Part shown: positions 6,883-14,934 of the stretch, one piece after another
Numbering within the stretch: the stretch's first letter is position 1
Layout: every line of letters begins with the position of its first letter
Source: JBBAAW01 sp041658075
Lineage (GTDB): Bacteria > Patescibacteriota > WWE3 > UBA101185 > UBA10185
Assembly: GCA_041658075.1 (NCBI GenBank)
Contig: JBBAAW010000005.1
Span: 1-48,880 of the forward strand
Direction of reading: 5' to 3'
DNA length: 48,880 bases
The notes under the pieces: generated by a model
What the model was told of the DNA's origin: nothing
The model's database searches: none
What the model saw: the letters and a program-made list of their open reading frames with translations, nothing else
Made by a program: the position numbers and the translations under genes

Positions 6883-8118
6883 ATGATGACTATGAAAAAT
6901 AAAAGTTCTAATAATAGACGTGGCTTTCGTGGCGCTCGTGGAAATTCGAGCTATTCGTTGAACCCAAAAAGAGGAAACTTTAAAACTCAACGAAGAAATC
7001 CTTACAGAGGAGACATTGTAGACCACAAAAACTACATATCCAAAGCATTAGACAACGCTGCCTATCAAGATAAGGTTTATGAAAAACAAATGACCTTTTC
7101 TGACTTTCCTTTACACCCAAAACTTTTAAAAAATATTGCCTCAAGAGATTATGTACACCCCACCAAAATCCAAGCCCAAGTTATTACTCCCATTTTGGAA
7201 AATCGAGATATTATCGGCTTATCTGCTACTGGATCAGGAAAAACGGCAGCATTTTTGATTCCTATAATAAATTCTTTATTACTTGATCCAAAAAAGAAAT
7301 GCCTAATTGTAGCCCCATCCCGCGAGCTTGTTAACCAAATTCAGGAAGAATTTAATATTTTTGCACAAAGTACATGGATCAAGGATGTACTAATTATGGG
7401 TGGCGCAAGCTATTCAACTCAAATTAAACTCCTAAGAAGAGATCCACAGTTTGTAATCGCGACTCCGGGCAGACTTATCGACTTGTTTAATCAACGGTAC
7501 GTTGACTTAGGGGTCTTTGACATAATAGTTCTAGACGAAGTCGACCAAATGCTGGACATGGGGTTTATCCATGACATAAAACTAATAATTTCACAGTTAA
7601 AACCCATAAGACAGTCACTTTTTTTCTCGGCTACCATGAGTCCAAGAATCAGAGAGATCGCAACTTCAATATCAAAAAATCCGGTAACTATTGAACTAAC
7701 GGAGCAAACGGCTACTAATAACATCAATCAGAATATTGTTAAGATCGACTCCACAAAAGGAAAACTTGAGACTTTGCACGAACTTCTTATAAACACCGCA
7801 TTTCAAAGAGTATTGGTTTTCTCGCGAACAAAACACGGGGCAGACGATGTTGCCTTAGCACTCAGCAAAAAAGGGCATAGAGTCGACTCATTACACGGAA
7901 ACAAAACGCTGGGTCAGAGAATGAAGATACTTTCAATGTTTAAACGTGACGAAATTGACATTTTAGTGGCAACAGACGTAGCTTCTCGCGGGATTGATAT
8001 ACCAAACATCTCCCACGTTATTAACTATGACGAACCTGCAACCTACGACGACTATATACATAGAATAGGCCGTACCGGCAGGATTGGTAAAAGCGGGTGT
8101 GCTCTAACTTTTGTTTAA
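6883..8118 (+). CDS. DEAD-box ATP-dependent RNA helicase
   Basis: A 411-residue RNA helicase with all core motifs: a Q-motif region (PTKIQAQVITP), motif I ATGSGKT (115-121), Ia PSREL, Ib TPGR, motif II as DEVD instead of DEAD, III SAT, V ASRGIDIP and VI HRIGRTGR. It uses ATP to open RNA duplexes, probably in ribosome assembly or RNA turnover. The N-terminal 45 residues are basic and rich in Arg, Gly and Asn (RRGFRGARG), an RNA-binding tail placed N-terminally rather than at the C-terminus. The protein ends soon after motif VI, so no accessory C-terminal domain is present. Several ATGs cluster at the start (6883, 6886, 6892); the exact one is uncertain. Confidence 0.93.
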   Translation: MMTMKNKSSNNRRGFRGARGNSSYSLNPKRGNFKTQRRNPYRGDIVDHKNYISKALDNAAYQDKVYEKQMTFSDFPLHPKLLKNIASRDYVHPTKIQAQVITPILENRDIIGLSATGSGKTAAFLIPIINSLLLDPKKKCLIVAPSRELVNQIQEEFNIFAQSTWIKDVLIMGGASYSTQIKLLRRDPQFVIATPGRLIDLFNQRYVDLGVFDIIVLDEVDQMLDMGFIHDIKLIISQLKPIRQSLFFSATMSPRIREIATSISKNPVTIELTEQTATNNINQNIVKIDSTKGKLETLHELLINTAFQRVLVFSRTKHGADDVALALSKKGHRVDSLHGNKTLGQRMKILSMFKRDEIDILVATDVASRGIDIPNISHVINYDEPATYDDYIHRIGRTGRIGKSGCALTFV

Positions 8119-8124
8119 AGCGAA

Positions 8125-8505
8125 TTATGATATCTTAACATCTTTTAGACTGTTGCGGACAACTTTGTAATCCGGGATCAAACGAGCAACCAGCCCCCAA
8201 AACTCTTTAGAGTGATTAAATTGTCCCAAATGACAAAGTTCGTGAGCCACTATGTAGTCAGCCGAATCTTGCGGAAGAAAAACCACTCTATAACAAAAAT
8301 TTAAATTGCCTTTTTTGGAACAGCTTCCCCAGCGTCGCTTAGTGTTCTTAATGCTTAAGCGACTCCATTTAAAGCCATAAAATTGGTTAAAATATTCAAG
8401 CCGCGCGTTAACTAAAGAGCGGGCTTTCTCCTTGTTATCTAAATAAATTTTTGGCGACTTCTTAATTGACTTCTTTCGTCGCACAAAAAACAAATTAAAT
8501 GCCAT
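8125..8505 (-). CDS. YgjP/WLM-like zinc metallopeptidase, short form
   Basis: A 126-residue protein that matches the C-terminal core of the YgjP (DUF45/WLM-like) metallopeptidases: RRWGSCSKKGNLNFCYRVVF, then the zinc motif HELCH in YIVAHELCHLGQFNHSKEFW. The family is usually about 220-240 residues, so the N-terminal half is absent here. The start is still well defined: an extended -10 (TGGTATGCT) lies eight bases before the ATG on this strand. It converges on the helicase gene with a six-base gap. The substrate is unknown. It is one of four HExxH proteins in 7 kb. Confidence 0.8.
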   Translation of the reverse strand: MAFNLFFVRRKKSIKKSPKIYLDNKEKARSLVNARLEYFNQFYGFKWSRLSIKNTKRRWGSCSKKGNLNFCYRVVFLPQDSADYIVAHELCHLGQFNHSKEFWGLVARLIPDYKVVRNSLKDVKIS

Positions 8506-8530
8506 AACTGCAAAGCATACCAGATTTTGG

Positions 8531-8536
8531 TAGACT
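8531..8536 (+). promoter_or_regulatory. Extended -10 promoter of the exported protein gene
   Basis: TAGACT preceded by TGG (extended -10) and followed by six bases (taaccc) and the ATG at 8543, a leaderless arrangement. The minus-strand promoter of the YgjP-like gene lies just upstream. Confidence 0.55.
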
Positions 8537-8542
8537 TAACCC

Positions 8543-9241
8543 ATGAAGAGGATTTCTAAAAAAGTTGCTTTTGCTGTATTAACCCTTTTTCTTCTTACTA
8601 CTATAGCCGGGGCAACGATAGTAAATTACAAACAGGATAAAGATATAGATCGAACAAAAATCCCGCAAAAACTTGAGCTGTCAAAGCCTTTTCAAAAATG
8701 GATTACTAATTTAAAGAACAAGGGACTTATTATTGAGGCTGACGAGTTCAGGCTAAAAGAAGAAAATGAAATTTACAATACCAGCTGGATGACGGTTTAT
8801 AACATTGATGATGTTGCAACTAAAGCCCAGTACGACGCAAATATAATAAAGTATCTTGATATAAAAAAAGTGGTGTATTCGCCAAGTGACAGGCAGTTTA
8901 TTGACTACAGGAACGAACCGCGAGACGGGTATGACGCAAATCAAATTCATTATTACGGGTTGCGGGACGATAAATTGCTGGACGCACGACTTCTGGACTG
9001 TGCTACCAATCTAAACTGCTATTTTGACCGCGCCTACTTTTTAGATAACGACGTTTTTGCAGTATCGGAGATTTCCAGAAATTTTGACAAAAGGGCAAAC
9101 AATATTCCCCCTTGCGGCGTGGGCGAAGTGTGCGCCTATACCGTAAAAATACACTTAGTAGATCTAAATAAAAACTCTCGGCTGGTGTACGAATCCAAAC
9201 CTTTTGAAACAAACCTTGCTTTACTTATGGAGGAGCTATAA
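8543..9241 (+). CDS. Exported or membrane-anchored hypothetical protein, 232 residues
   Basis: The N-terminus has a basic start (MKRISKK) and a hydrophobic stretch (VAFAVLTLFLLTTIAGATIV), so it is a signal peptide or anchor. The remainder is extracytoplasmic and mixed alpha/beta, with cysteines in two close pairs (DCATNLNCYFD and PPCGVGEVCAY) that could form disulfides outside the cell. I do not recognise the family. It is followed nine bases later by a response regulator and a histidine kinase, so it may be an extracellular partner of that two-component system. This is inference from position alone. Confidence 0.65.
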   Translation: MKRISKKVAFAVLTLFLLTTIAGATIVNYKQDKDIDRTKIPQKLELSKPFQKWITNLKNKGLIIEADEFRLKEENEIYNTSWMTVYNIDDVATKAQYDANIIKYLDIKKVVYSPSDRQFIDYRNEPRDGYDANQIHYYGLRDDKLLDARLLDCATNLNCYFDRAYFLDNDVFAVSEISRNFDKRANNIPPCGVGEVCAYTVKIHLVDLNKNSRLVYESKPFETNLALLMEEL

Positions 9242-9250
9242 ACTAAAAAC

Positions 9251-9631
9251 ATGAATAAAACACCCACCCTTTTATTAGTTGAAGACGAAGCTCCCGCGGT
9301 TTTTGCCATAGAAAAGTATCTCACTAACGCCGGTTTTTCCGTTCTGACCGCCTTCTCCGCTCAAGAAGGTTTAAAAACCGCCCTAGAAAGTCGCCCGGAT
9401 GCCATAATTTTAGATGTCATGATGCCGGCAGAAAGCGGACTGGACATTTTGCCGGAGTTACGAGCCGATTCTTGGGGTCAAGATGCTAAAGTTATTGTTT
9501 TTAGCAATCTTTCTGATGACAAACATAAAGCTCTCGCCAATAAATATAATGTGGATGGATATCTGATAAAAACCGACACATCCCTTAAAGACTTGGAGAA
9601 CGCTATTAAACAACTTCTGCCCAAAAAATGA
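9251..9631 (+). CDS. Single-domain response regulator (CheY-like)
   Basis: A receiver domain only (126 residues). The acidic pocket EDE at 11-13, the phosphorylated Asp55 in IILDVMMP, the Ser/Thr-like position in IVFSN and the conserved Lys in GYLIKTD are all visible. No output domain follows, so it acts by protein contact or as a phosphorelay intermediate. The stop overlaps the histidine kinase start by four bases (ATGA), showing translational coupling, so the kinase is its likely partner. The stop is TGA, evidence that TGA means stop here. Confidence 0.92.
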   Translation: MNKTPTLLLVEDEAPAVFAIEKYLTNAGFSVLTAFSAQEGLKTALESRPDAIILDVMMPAESGLDILPELRADSWGQDAKVIVFSNLSDDKHKALANKYNVDGYLIKTDTSLKDLENAIKQLLPKK

Positions 9632-11037
9632 CCATTGATTTAGAAAATTTACCCATAGGAGCATTTTTTGAGGACGTAAGCGGAGCAATAAAGTCCTGCA
9701 ATAAATTGTACTTAAAAACTTTGGGAATTAACAATGGCAATTCGCCCAGAAGTTGGAGAGAAATGATCGACCTGGAAGACGAGATGTCCACACAAAAAGA
9801 GTGGAATGAGGCAACAAATGATAAAAAAAGCAAACATATTAAATGTCGACTAAAAAAGCCAAACGGAAATATTATCCGAGTTGACATAAGGGCAAATCCG
9901 CTTCTTGATAAATCGGGAAATTTGCAGGGATATACAGGCACACTAATTGATATAACCAACCAAGCTATGTTCGAAGAACTTTTGGAACGTTTTAAAAAAG
10001 CGGTAGAAAAAACGGATAGCCAGATTATCTTTACCGACGCAGAGGGAATAGTGGTTTTTGCTAACGACGCGGTAGAAAAGCTTACAGGATTCACGTCGGG
10101 CGAGATTGTGGGAACTAAAGCTGGAAAGCTTTGGGGCGGTTTAATGGACGCGGAGTACTACACAAAGCTGTGGCAAAAAATAAAGATAGAAAAACTGCCC
10201 TTTGACGCGGAAATCATTAATAAAAAGAAAAACGGTGAAACTTATTTTGCACAAATTAATATAACGCCCGTTTTAGATTCTAAAGGAGAAGTGGAGTTTT
10301 TTGTGGGTATTGAACGGGATATTACATACTTTAAAGAAATGGACAGGGTTAAGAATGAGTTTATTTCTATCACATCACACCAATTAAGAACGCCACTTTC
10401 TTCTATAAAATGGTTGTGTGAACTTTTTTGGAATGGGGATCTTAAAGGGCTTTCAAACGACCAAAAAGAGATTATGCAAAAAGTCCAAAATGAAAACGAT
10501 CGACTTATAAAGCTTGTAAACTCACTACTAAATATCTCCCGCATCGAGTCGGACAAAATTGTTATAACACCAATCTTAACGAATATTCCGCAGTTAGTGG
10601 ATAAAGTTTTGGACGACTTTAAAGAATTGATAAAAAGTAAGAAACAGACCGTGGAGATTAAATTCCCCGTGGGAACACCCCAGCTTTTTCTAGACACTAA
10701 ACTCGTAGGCGAGGCTTTAAGCAATTTAATTTCCAACGCGCATAAGTACACGCCGGAGGGAGGCCGGCTTTGGGTAAAGGGGAAGGTAATTGGTAATGAA
10801 TTAATAATTAGCGTGACCGATAACGGAATTGGTATTCCTGTTAACGATCAACACAGAATATTTGAAAAGTTTTTTAGGGCAGAAAATGCTTTACTAAAAC
10901 AGACTAACGGAAGCGGGTTGGGGCTTTATTTTGTAAAGTGGGTAACAGAGTCGCAGGGCGGACGGGTTTGGTTTGAAAGCACGGAAAATGTAGGCACCAC
11001 TTTCTATCTAGCGTTTCCAATAACCCACAAAAACTGA
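9628..11037 (+). CDS. PAS-domain sensor histidine kinase
   Basis: A 469-residue kinase. Two PAS domains occupy about residues 5-120 and 125-245 (NLQGYTGTLIDIT and VEFFVGIERDIT are the PAC-type ends). The dimerisation/phosphoacceptor helix follows with His251 in ITSHQLRTPLSS, then the ATP domain: N box LISNAHKYTPEGG, G1 VTDNGIGIP, F FEKFFRAEN and G2 GSGLGLYFVK. No transmembrane segment is seen, so it is a cytoplasmic sensor; PAS domains would sense a small ligand, redox state or light. It is coupled to the response regulator upstream (ATGA overlap). It is typical of hybrid-like PAS kinases in larger genomes and relatively rich for a reduced genome. Confidence 0.93.
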   Translation: MTIDLENLPIGAFFEDVSGAIKSCNKLYLKTLGINNGNSPRSWREMIDLEDEMSTQKEWNEATNDKKSKHIKCRLKKPNGNIIRVDIRANPLLDKSGNLQGYTGTLIDITNQAMFEELLERFKKAVEKTDSQIIFTDAEGIVVFANDAVEKLTGFTSGEIVGTKAGKLWGGLMDAEYYTKLWQKIKIEKLPFDAEIINKKKNGETYFAQINITPVLDSKGEVEFFVGIERDITYFKEMDRVKNEFISITSHQLRTPLSSIKWLCELFWNGDLKGLSNDQKEIMQKVQNENDRLIKLVNSLLNISRIESDKIVITPILTNIPQLVDKVLDDFKELIKSKKQTVEIKFPVGTPQLFLDTKLVGEALSNLISNAHKYTPEGGRLWVKGKVIGNELIISVTDNGIGIPVNDQHRIFEKFFRAENALLKQTNGSGLGLYFVKWVTESQGGRVWFESTENVGTTFYLAFPITHKN

Positions 11038-11077
11038 TAAGATACCCATATTGTCGTTCCGACGACGTAGGAAACAT

Positions 11078-11154
11078 CGGGGTGTGGCGCAGTTGGCTAG
11101 CGCGCATCGTTTGGGACGATGAGGCCGCAGGTTCAAGTCCTGTCACCCCGACCA
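11078..11154 (+). tRNA. tRNA-Pro (anticodon UGG)
   Basis: The acceptor CGGGGTG (11078-11084) pairs with CACCCCG. The anticodon stem CATCG/CGATG encloses the loop TTTGGGA (TGG), and CCA is encoded at 11152-11154. It lies 40 bases after the kinase gene and 28 before the next gene. Confidence 0.95.
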
Positions 11155-11182
11155 GCAAATTTTAAAGATATCTAAAACTTTA

Positions 11183-11851
11183 ATGAACTCGCATCCAAAC
11201 ATAGATTTCCAACTCAATCTTGAACTTGACAAGTGGACTTGTAAAAGCAGCATGTTCTACAACTCCGTCATAAAAGATCACCCCGGCCTTGTAGAAGGTA
11301 AGAATCTGGAACCGGAAGCTAAAAAGGCTTTTAACGATAAGTATGTTGATGATTACTATAAAACTCACAGAAAAGAGCTGGAGGATGCTAAAGAAAAAAT
11401 GGGTAGTGACTGGTTAAAAATCAATAAAAGATTCTTTGAAGTAACGAACAAGATGTTTGACGTACCGTGGCCGGAAGGGAAGTACATTTGCTATCTGTCC
11501 ATCTTTAACTGTAACCCACGGTTCATTGAAACCAAGGAATTCCAAACATTTTACAAACACCCCGCAACCACAAACTATGTGTGCGCTCACGAGATGCTCC
11601 ATTTTATCTTTTATGCTTATGTGGGGAAAAACTTTGACCAGGAGTATAAGGGGTTGGGAGAAAAAGTAATTTGGAAATTATCAGAAATATTTAATGATGT
11701 TGTTTTAAGACTACCGAAGTTTGTGGCTATTACAGGGCAAAAAGACCCTGCATTTTATGCAGAAACCAAACAGGAGCTAGACGACGCTATTAAACTTTGG
11801 GAAGAAACAAAAACGGTTAAGGCGTTTATCGCTAAATACTTTATGTCTTAA
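11183..11851 (+). CDS. HExxH putative zinc metalloprotease, 222 residues
   Basis: I recognise no named family. The motif AHEMLHFIFY (about residues 136-145) is an HExxH zinc site, and a downstream acidic helix (WKLSEIFNDVVL) could give the third ligand. No signal peptide is seen. The N-terminal part is helical and rich in Lys and Asp (YYKTHRKELEDAKEKMG). It sits just after tRNA-Pro, and its 3' end overlaps the convergent transglutaminase-like gene by 11 bases. A similar-sized HExxH protein lies 0.6 kb downstream at 12421 and a broken one at 14935. They resemble each other only in layout. Confidence 0.65.
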   Translation: MNSHPNIDFQLNLELDKWTCKSSMFYNSVIKDHPGLVEGKNLEPEAKKAFNDKYVDDYYKTHRKELEDAKEKMGSDWLKINKRFFEVTNKMFDVPWPEGKYICYLSIFNCNPRFIETKEFQTFYKHPATTNYVCAHEMLHFIFYAYVGKNFDQEYKGLGEKVIWKLSEIFNDVVLRLPKFVAITGQKDPAFYAETKQELDDAIKLWEETKTVKAFIAKYFMS

Positions 11852-12311
11852 TCAAACCCTTTTTATAACTTTCCTTATAATTCATAAAGGCCTGAGCCAT
11901 CTCCTGAAACGAATTCAGTCCCAAATCCCATGGGCTTTTAGCCTTCCCAAAAATTACATATCTGGACAAAACCCAACTTGGATCTAGATGTATGGCTTTT
12001 CTTTGCGGATCTACTAGAAACCCGTCTACTTCAACATAAGCATGCCCTTTAATTTTACTATTTTCCATGGGGCTTTCTAGCCAATCCTTTTCTATTGTTT
12101 CCACATATCGGTAATCCTGTCCCAAACCATCCAAAACATACATAAAAGCAATCGCATCATCGGTACAACCGGTGGAAAAACCGCTTTCTAAAATCTCCTT
12201 ACCGGTTCTTTTATTAAAAAGTTGCAATATTAATTCATGTTTATCCAGAGTAACTTTTTCTTTAATTGTTACCAAAGCTTTTACAACTGCCCATTGATTA
12301 TTATTTTTCAT
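11841..12311 (-). CDS. Transglutaminase-like cysteine protease fold protein
   Basis: A 156-residue protein with the Cys-His-Asp order of the transglutaminase core: Cys in STGCTDDAIAFMYVLDGLG, His in KGHAYVEVDG and Asp in FLVDPQRKAIHLDP. The spacing and the pattern GC-x-DD-A-x-x-hydrophobic followed by H-x-x-V-E-V fit the superfamily. Members act as peptidases, amidases or transglutaminases; the substrate here is unknown. There is no signal peptide, so it is cytoplasmic. It converges on the HExxH gene, overlapping it by 11 bases. The pairing of a cysteine protease-like and two metalloprotease-like genes suggests a local proteolysis theme, which is inference. Confidence 0.75.
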   Translation of the reverse strand: MKNNNQWAVVKALVTIKEKVTLDKHELILQLFNKRTGKEILESGFSTGCTDDAIAFMYVLDGLGQDYRYVETIEKDWLESPMENSKIKGHAYVEVDGFLVDPQRKAIHLDPSWVLSRYVIFGKAKSPWDLGLNSFQEMAQAFMNYKESYKKGLIKT

Positions 12312-12420
12312 ATTTTAAATAACCTAAGCCGGCTTTAGTGTAACACACCCAGCTTATGGCTATACTAAATCGCAAGAAATCCTGCCGGATATTTGAAAAA
12401 GTATATAATACAGGCTAAAT

Positions 12421-13179
12421 ATGAACTTTAACTTCACAATTCACAAAGATTTATTAACAGCAAGTTTGCTTTTCAGACGCAATCCTAAAGACGCCGGTAG
12501 ATTCACTGAACTAAAAAACCGGATGTGGGATAAACATAGAGAAGCCTATGAGATACAAAATAGTACGGACTATAAATTCATCTTTGCAGATGACTATAAA
12601 AAGAAATTAGAAAACATTTTAGAAAAAACCGAGGCTTTATTAACCGACACAGAGGGGTCGTCCGAATATAAAGATTTTTACCAGGAAACTTTAAAATACA
12701 GAGATTGGTTGGAAAACGAGTGGAGAACTAAGAGGAACGAAGTTGAAAAGCACCTAAAAAGCATTTTAAAAACAGACCCTCCGCCTAAAGATTTTGAGGT
12801 TTTGGTTATACATCCTGCAGTTGGTGGAGGTAGTTATTTAAGTGACGGTAAGATTTTTTGGGGACATAGTGAAGATTGGGGTAATTACAGCCTGGTTTAT
12901 TTGGTTCATGAGGCTTTACACGAGTATTTTGAACAGAGCGACCTAACTCACGCCTTAATAGAACTGATCACAGATAACGAACTTAGAGTAAGGCTAAATA
13001 AGGGAGGAAAGTATTTTACCTGCGACGGAAAAGATGTCGGACATGAATATTTAAGAAAATTAGAGCAAAAGATGCTGCCAAAATGGAAAGCATACTTAAA
13101 CAGCGATAATAAGAAACCATCAACCATCTTTGATTTACAAAAGAGACTAGAAGAAAGTTTAAAGAAAAACCGAGCGTAG
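12421..13179 (+). CDS. HExxH putative zinc metalloprotease, 252 residues
   Basis: The motif VHEALHEYFEQ (about residues 163-172) is an HExxH site, and ELITDNELRVRLNKGG just after it could supply the third, acidic ligand. The N-terminal 130 residues are highly charged and helical (coiled-coil-like, for example YKKKLENILEKTEALL). No signal peptide. The start ATG follows TATAAT (12404-12409) by 11 bases, close to leaderless. The stop lies within a 12-bp perfect inverted repeat that probably ends transcription. I do not recognise a described family. Confidence 0.65.
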   Translation: MNFNFTIHKDLLTASLLFRRNPKDAGRFTELKNRMWDKHREAYEIQNSTDYKFIFADDYKKKLENILEKTEALLTDTEGSSEYKDFYQETLKYRDWLENEWRTKRNEVEKHLKSILKTDPPPKDFEVLVIHPAVGGGSYLSDGKIFWGHSEDWGNYSLVYLVHEALHEYFEQSDLTHALIELITDNELRVRLNKGGKYFTCDGKDVGHEYLRKLEQKMLPKWKAYLNSDNKKPSTIFDLQKRLEESLKKNRA

Positions 13180-13206
13180 CGGGGGTTAAGCACATACGCT
13201 CGGTTT
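13167..13206. terminator. Bidirectional hairpin terminator
   Basis: A perfect 12-base inverted repeat: AAACCGAGCGTA at 13167-13178 and TACGCTCGGTTT at 13195-13206, with a 16-base loop. A-runs on one side and T-runs on the other suit termination from both strands. It separates the metalloprotease gene from the oppositely oriented radical SAM/precursor unit. Confidence 0.75.
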
Positions 13207-13234
13207 CCGTGTCCTAACTAGAGATCACGATATG

Positions 13235-13387
13235 CTAGTAAGGACGACACGACACGTTGTCGGGATGACACGGCGGACCACCGGCCGGACTGCAGCCGTC
13301 GGGCTGACATGGGTTATTTGACCCACATGGAACCGCGGTGCTTTCCACAGGACTGACCAACACAAGCGTAGCTCCGGTAGTAGACAT
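13235..13387 (-). CDS. Candidate cysteine-rich RiPP precursor peptide, 50 residues
   Basis: This short ORF reads on the minus strand from ATG at 13387-13385 to TAG at 13237-13235, 89 bases after the radical SAM gene on the same strand. A strong Shine-Dalgarno AAAGGAGG lies a few bases before the ATG. The N-terminal 20 residues (MSTTGATLVLVSPVESTAVP) lack cysteine and look like a leader. The C-terminal 30 residues hold five cysteines at 21, 27, 32, 40 and 47, with many Pro, Gly and Asn (PCGSNNPCQPDGC, then SPAGGPPCHPDNVSCRPY). A leader plus Cys-rich core beside a SPASM maturase is the layout of ranthipeptide/sactipeptide-type RiPPs, where the enzyme joins Cys sulfur to another residue. The modification type is inference; the sequence resembles no precursor I know. 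Confidence 0.75.
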   Translation of the reverse strand: MSTTGATLVLVSPVESTAVPCGSNNPCQPDGCSPAGGPPCHPDNVSCRPY

Positions 13388-13476
13388 GGCTTTCCTCCTT
13401 TCGTAGGATTACTCTGGAACTTGTGACAACCCAACTTGCCATTTGAACCCCCGCCTAACGAAGCAAATTGGTATGG

Positions 13477-14763
13477 TTAAGAGAACCTCTCGTAGAAAGG
13501 AACTCCGTTGCCATCGACTTTCCACAGCCCCGATCCCCACTCTCCGGTGTACGGATTGTACGAGCAGCGAGGGTATGGGTTGGAAAGAAAGTTGTTGTGA
13601 TCGGTACTTCCGCCGGCAAGCACCCTGCAGTCTCTGCAACAGTAGCGGTATTCACAATCCCGACACACCAACACCGAGTCTTTGGTACTACCCCAAACAC
13701 GGACTAGCCTGAACTCCTGTAGAACAGTTTCAATGTCCATGGTTCGGGCATTTCCCACCTCCCAGCCTCTGGCAAAGATACACGGGAAAACGACACCTGA
13801 CGATGTAATAGCAAGCTTGCCGTTAAGGCAGGGGTTTCCCGCCATGTTTTTGCGTACAGTGCGTTCACTGCATGTGAAATCAGGCTTCATTAAGACACCG
13901 TATTTCTGAAGCACAGCGAGGTCGGGAAACAACTCCTCCGAGACACCTCGTCCCGTAGGCCTTAGCGGATCCGGATTACCCGTGGAAACCCCCTTACTTC
14001 TGAGATACGCTATAGTTTCTTCGACGGTATCCTGGTTCGTTCTCATCACAACAACTTCAACACGTGTCTTGATACCGCTTGCCAAGAGCATGTCGATAGC
14101 TCGCACTGTTTGTGCATGGCTTCCGTCCACACCGGTAACTCTGTCGTGGATCTCCGGTCGGCTGGAGTACATGGACAACGCTACGTGGGTACCCAGTTCA
14201 GAAAACAGGGCAATCGCATCAGCAGTCATCAATGTTCCGTTGGTATAGACTTCAACGAAGTCGTATCCACACGCATGAGCTGCACGAACGAGGTCAAGCA
14301 TGTTCCGGTTTCCGTCTCTGTACAGAAACGGCTCTCCGCCAATGAGCTGACATTTTCGACAACCCGCCTGATAGGCTTGGCGCAACACGCGCTCCCAATC
14401 CTCAAACCGCATACTCTCACCAACGCTCTTATTACCTACACCGGAATCGGCATAGCAGTGCAAGCACCGCAAGTTGCACCCATCGCTGACTACTTCTAGC
14501 CAGATGAAGCGTAGCTTATTGGTATCTGCACTTACTGCCGTGCTTTTTGAGAGTATATAAGTTGTTGAATCGGGTTGATTTTGACATTCCTCTGCAAGGC
14601 TTGCCTCGCAAAGACTCCTCCAGTAGAGCTCGTCCTCCAAGTCGTAGCATAAAACTTTTACAGCGATTTCGTTCACGCTGTAAACCTTGCCGCTTTCCAA
14701 GGCAAGGAGAGCTCCCCGCGTCGCACCCAATACCATCTTAACACTATCCTTTAGCTTGAACAT
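13477..14763 (-). CDS. Radical SAM/SPASM putative peptide maturase
   Basis: A 428-residue protein. An N-terminal PqqD/RRE-like segment (about 10-60, ALESGKVYSVNEIAVKVL) could bind the leader of a substrate peptide. The radical SAM cluster motif CNLRCLHC gives Cys96, 100 and 103, followed by the GGEPF motif (LIGGEPFLYRD) that binds SAM. A SPASM region for auxiliary Fe-S clusters runs from about 310 to the end with at least eight cysteines (PCLNGKLAI; VFPCIF; CRDCEYRYCCRDC; YPRCSY). Such enzymes make radical cross-links in ribosomal peptides in the cytoplasm. GGAGG lies before the ATG. GC content and codon use are clearly higher than the neighbours', suggesting transfer. The precursor candidate follows directly. 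No transporter or protease gene is nearby in the same orientation. Confidence 0.88.
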   Translation of the reverse strand: MFKLKDSVKMVLGATRGALLALESGKVYSVNEIAVKVLCYDLEDELYWRSLCEASLAEECQNQPDSTTYILSKSTAVSADTNKLRFIWLEVVSDGCNLRCLHCYADSGVGNKSVGESMRFEDWERVLRQAYQAGCRKCQLIGGEPFLYRDGNRNMLDLVRAAHACGYDFVEVYTNGTLMTADAIALFSELGTHVALSMYSSRPEIHDRVTGVDGSHAQTVRAIDMLLASGIKTRVEVVVMRTNQDTVEETIAYLRSKGVSTGNPDPLRPTGRGVSEELFPDLAVLQKYGVLMKPDFTCSERTVRKNMAGNPCLNGKLAITSSGVVFPCIFARGWEVGNARTMDIETVLQEFRLVRVWGSTKDSVLVCRDCEYRYCCRDCRVLAGGSTDHNNFLSNPYPRCSYNPYTGEWGSGLWKVDGNGVPFYERFS

Positions 14764-14785
14764 AAAACACCTCCGTGTTATGTAC

Positions 14786-14833
14786 TTTTCAAGGTTCTGG
14801 CCACATACTAGGCTATAAACACTGATTTATCAA
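14786..14833 (-). promoter_or_regulatory. Promoter and leader of the RiPP locus
   Basis: On the minus strand: -35 TTGATA (14833-14828), 17-base spacer, -10 TAGTAT (14810-14805), then a leader of about 35 bases with ACCTTGAAAA (14795-14786) and GGAGG before the ATG at 14763. The same ten bases recur in the pyrF leader (39458-39449) at a similar distance from the start codon. Confidence 0.6.
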
Positions 14834-14934
14834 ATTTGTGTTGTACAATAAGTGATCAGATGAATCAGCGTTAATGTTTAGGTAATTATAAGCATTACTT
14901 TGATAAACCTCGGTATATATTGTAATATCTGGTT

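Noticed and set aside
13225..13434. A 69-residue minus-strand ORF overlapping the precursor in another frame, with a methionine near 13434.
   Set aside because: No Shine-Dalgarno at its start and no cysteine pattern; the 13387 ORF has both a ribosome site and codon-level regularity.
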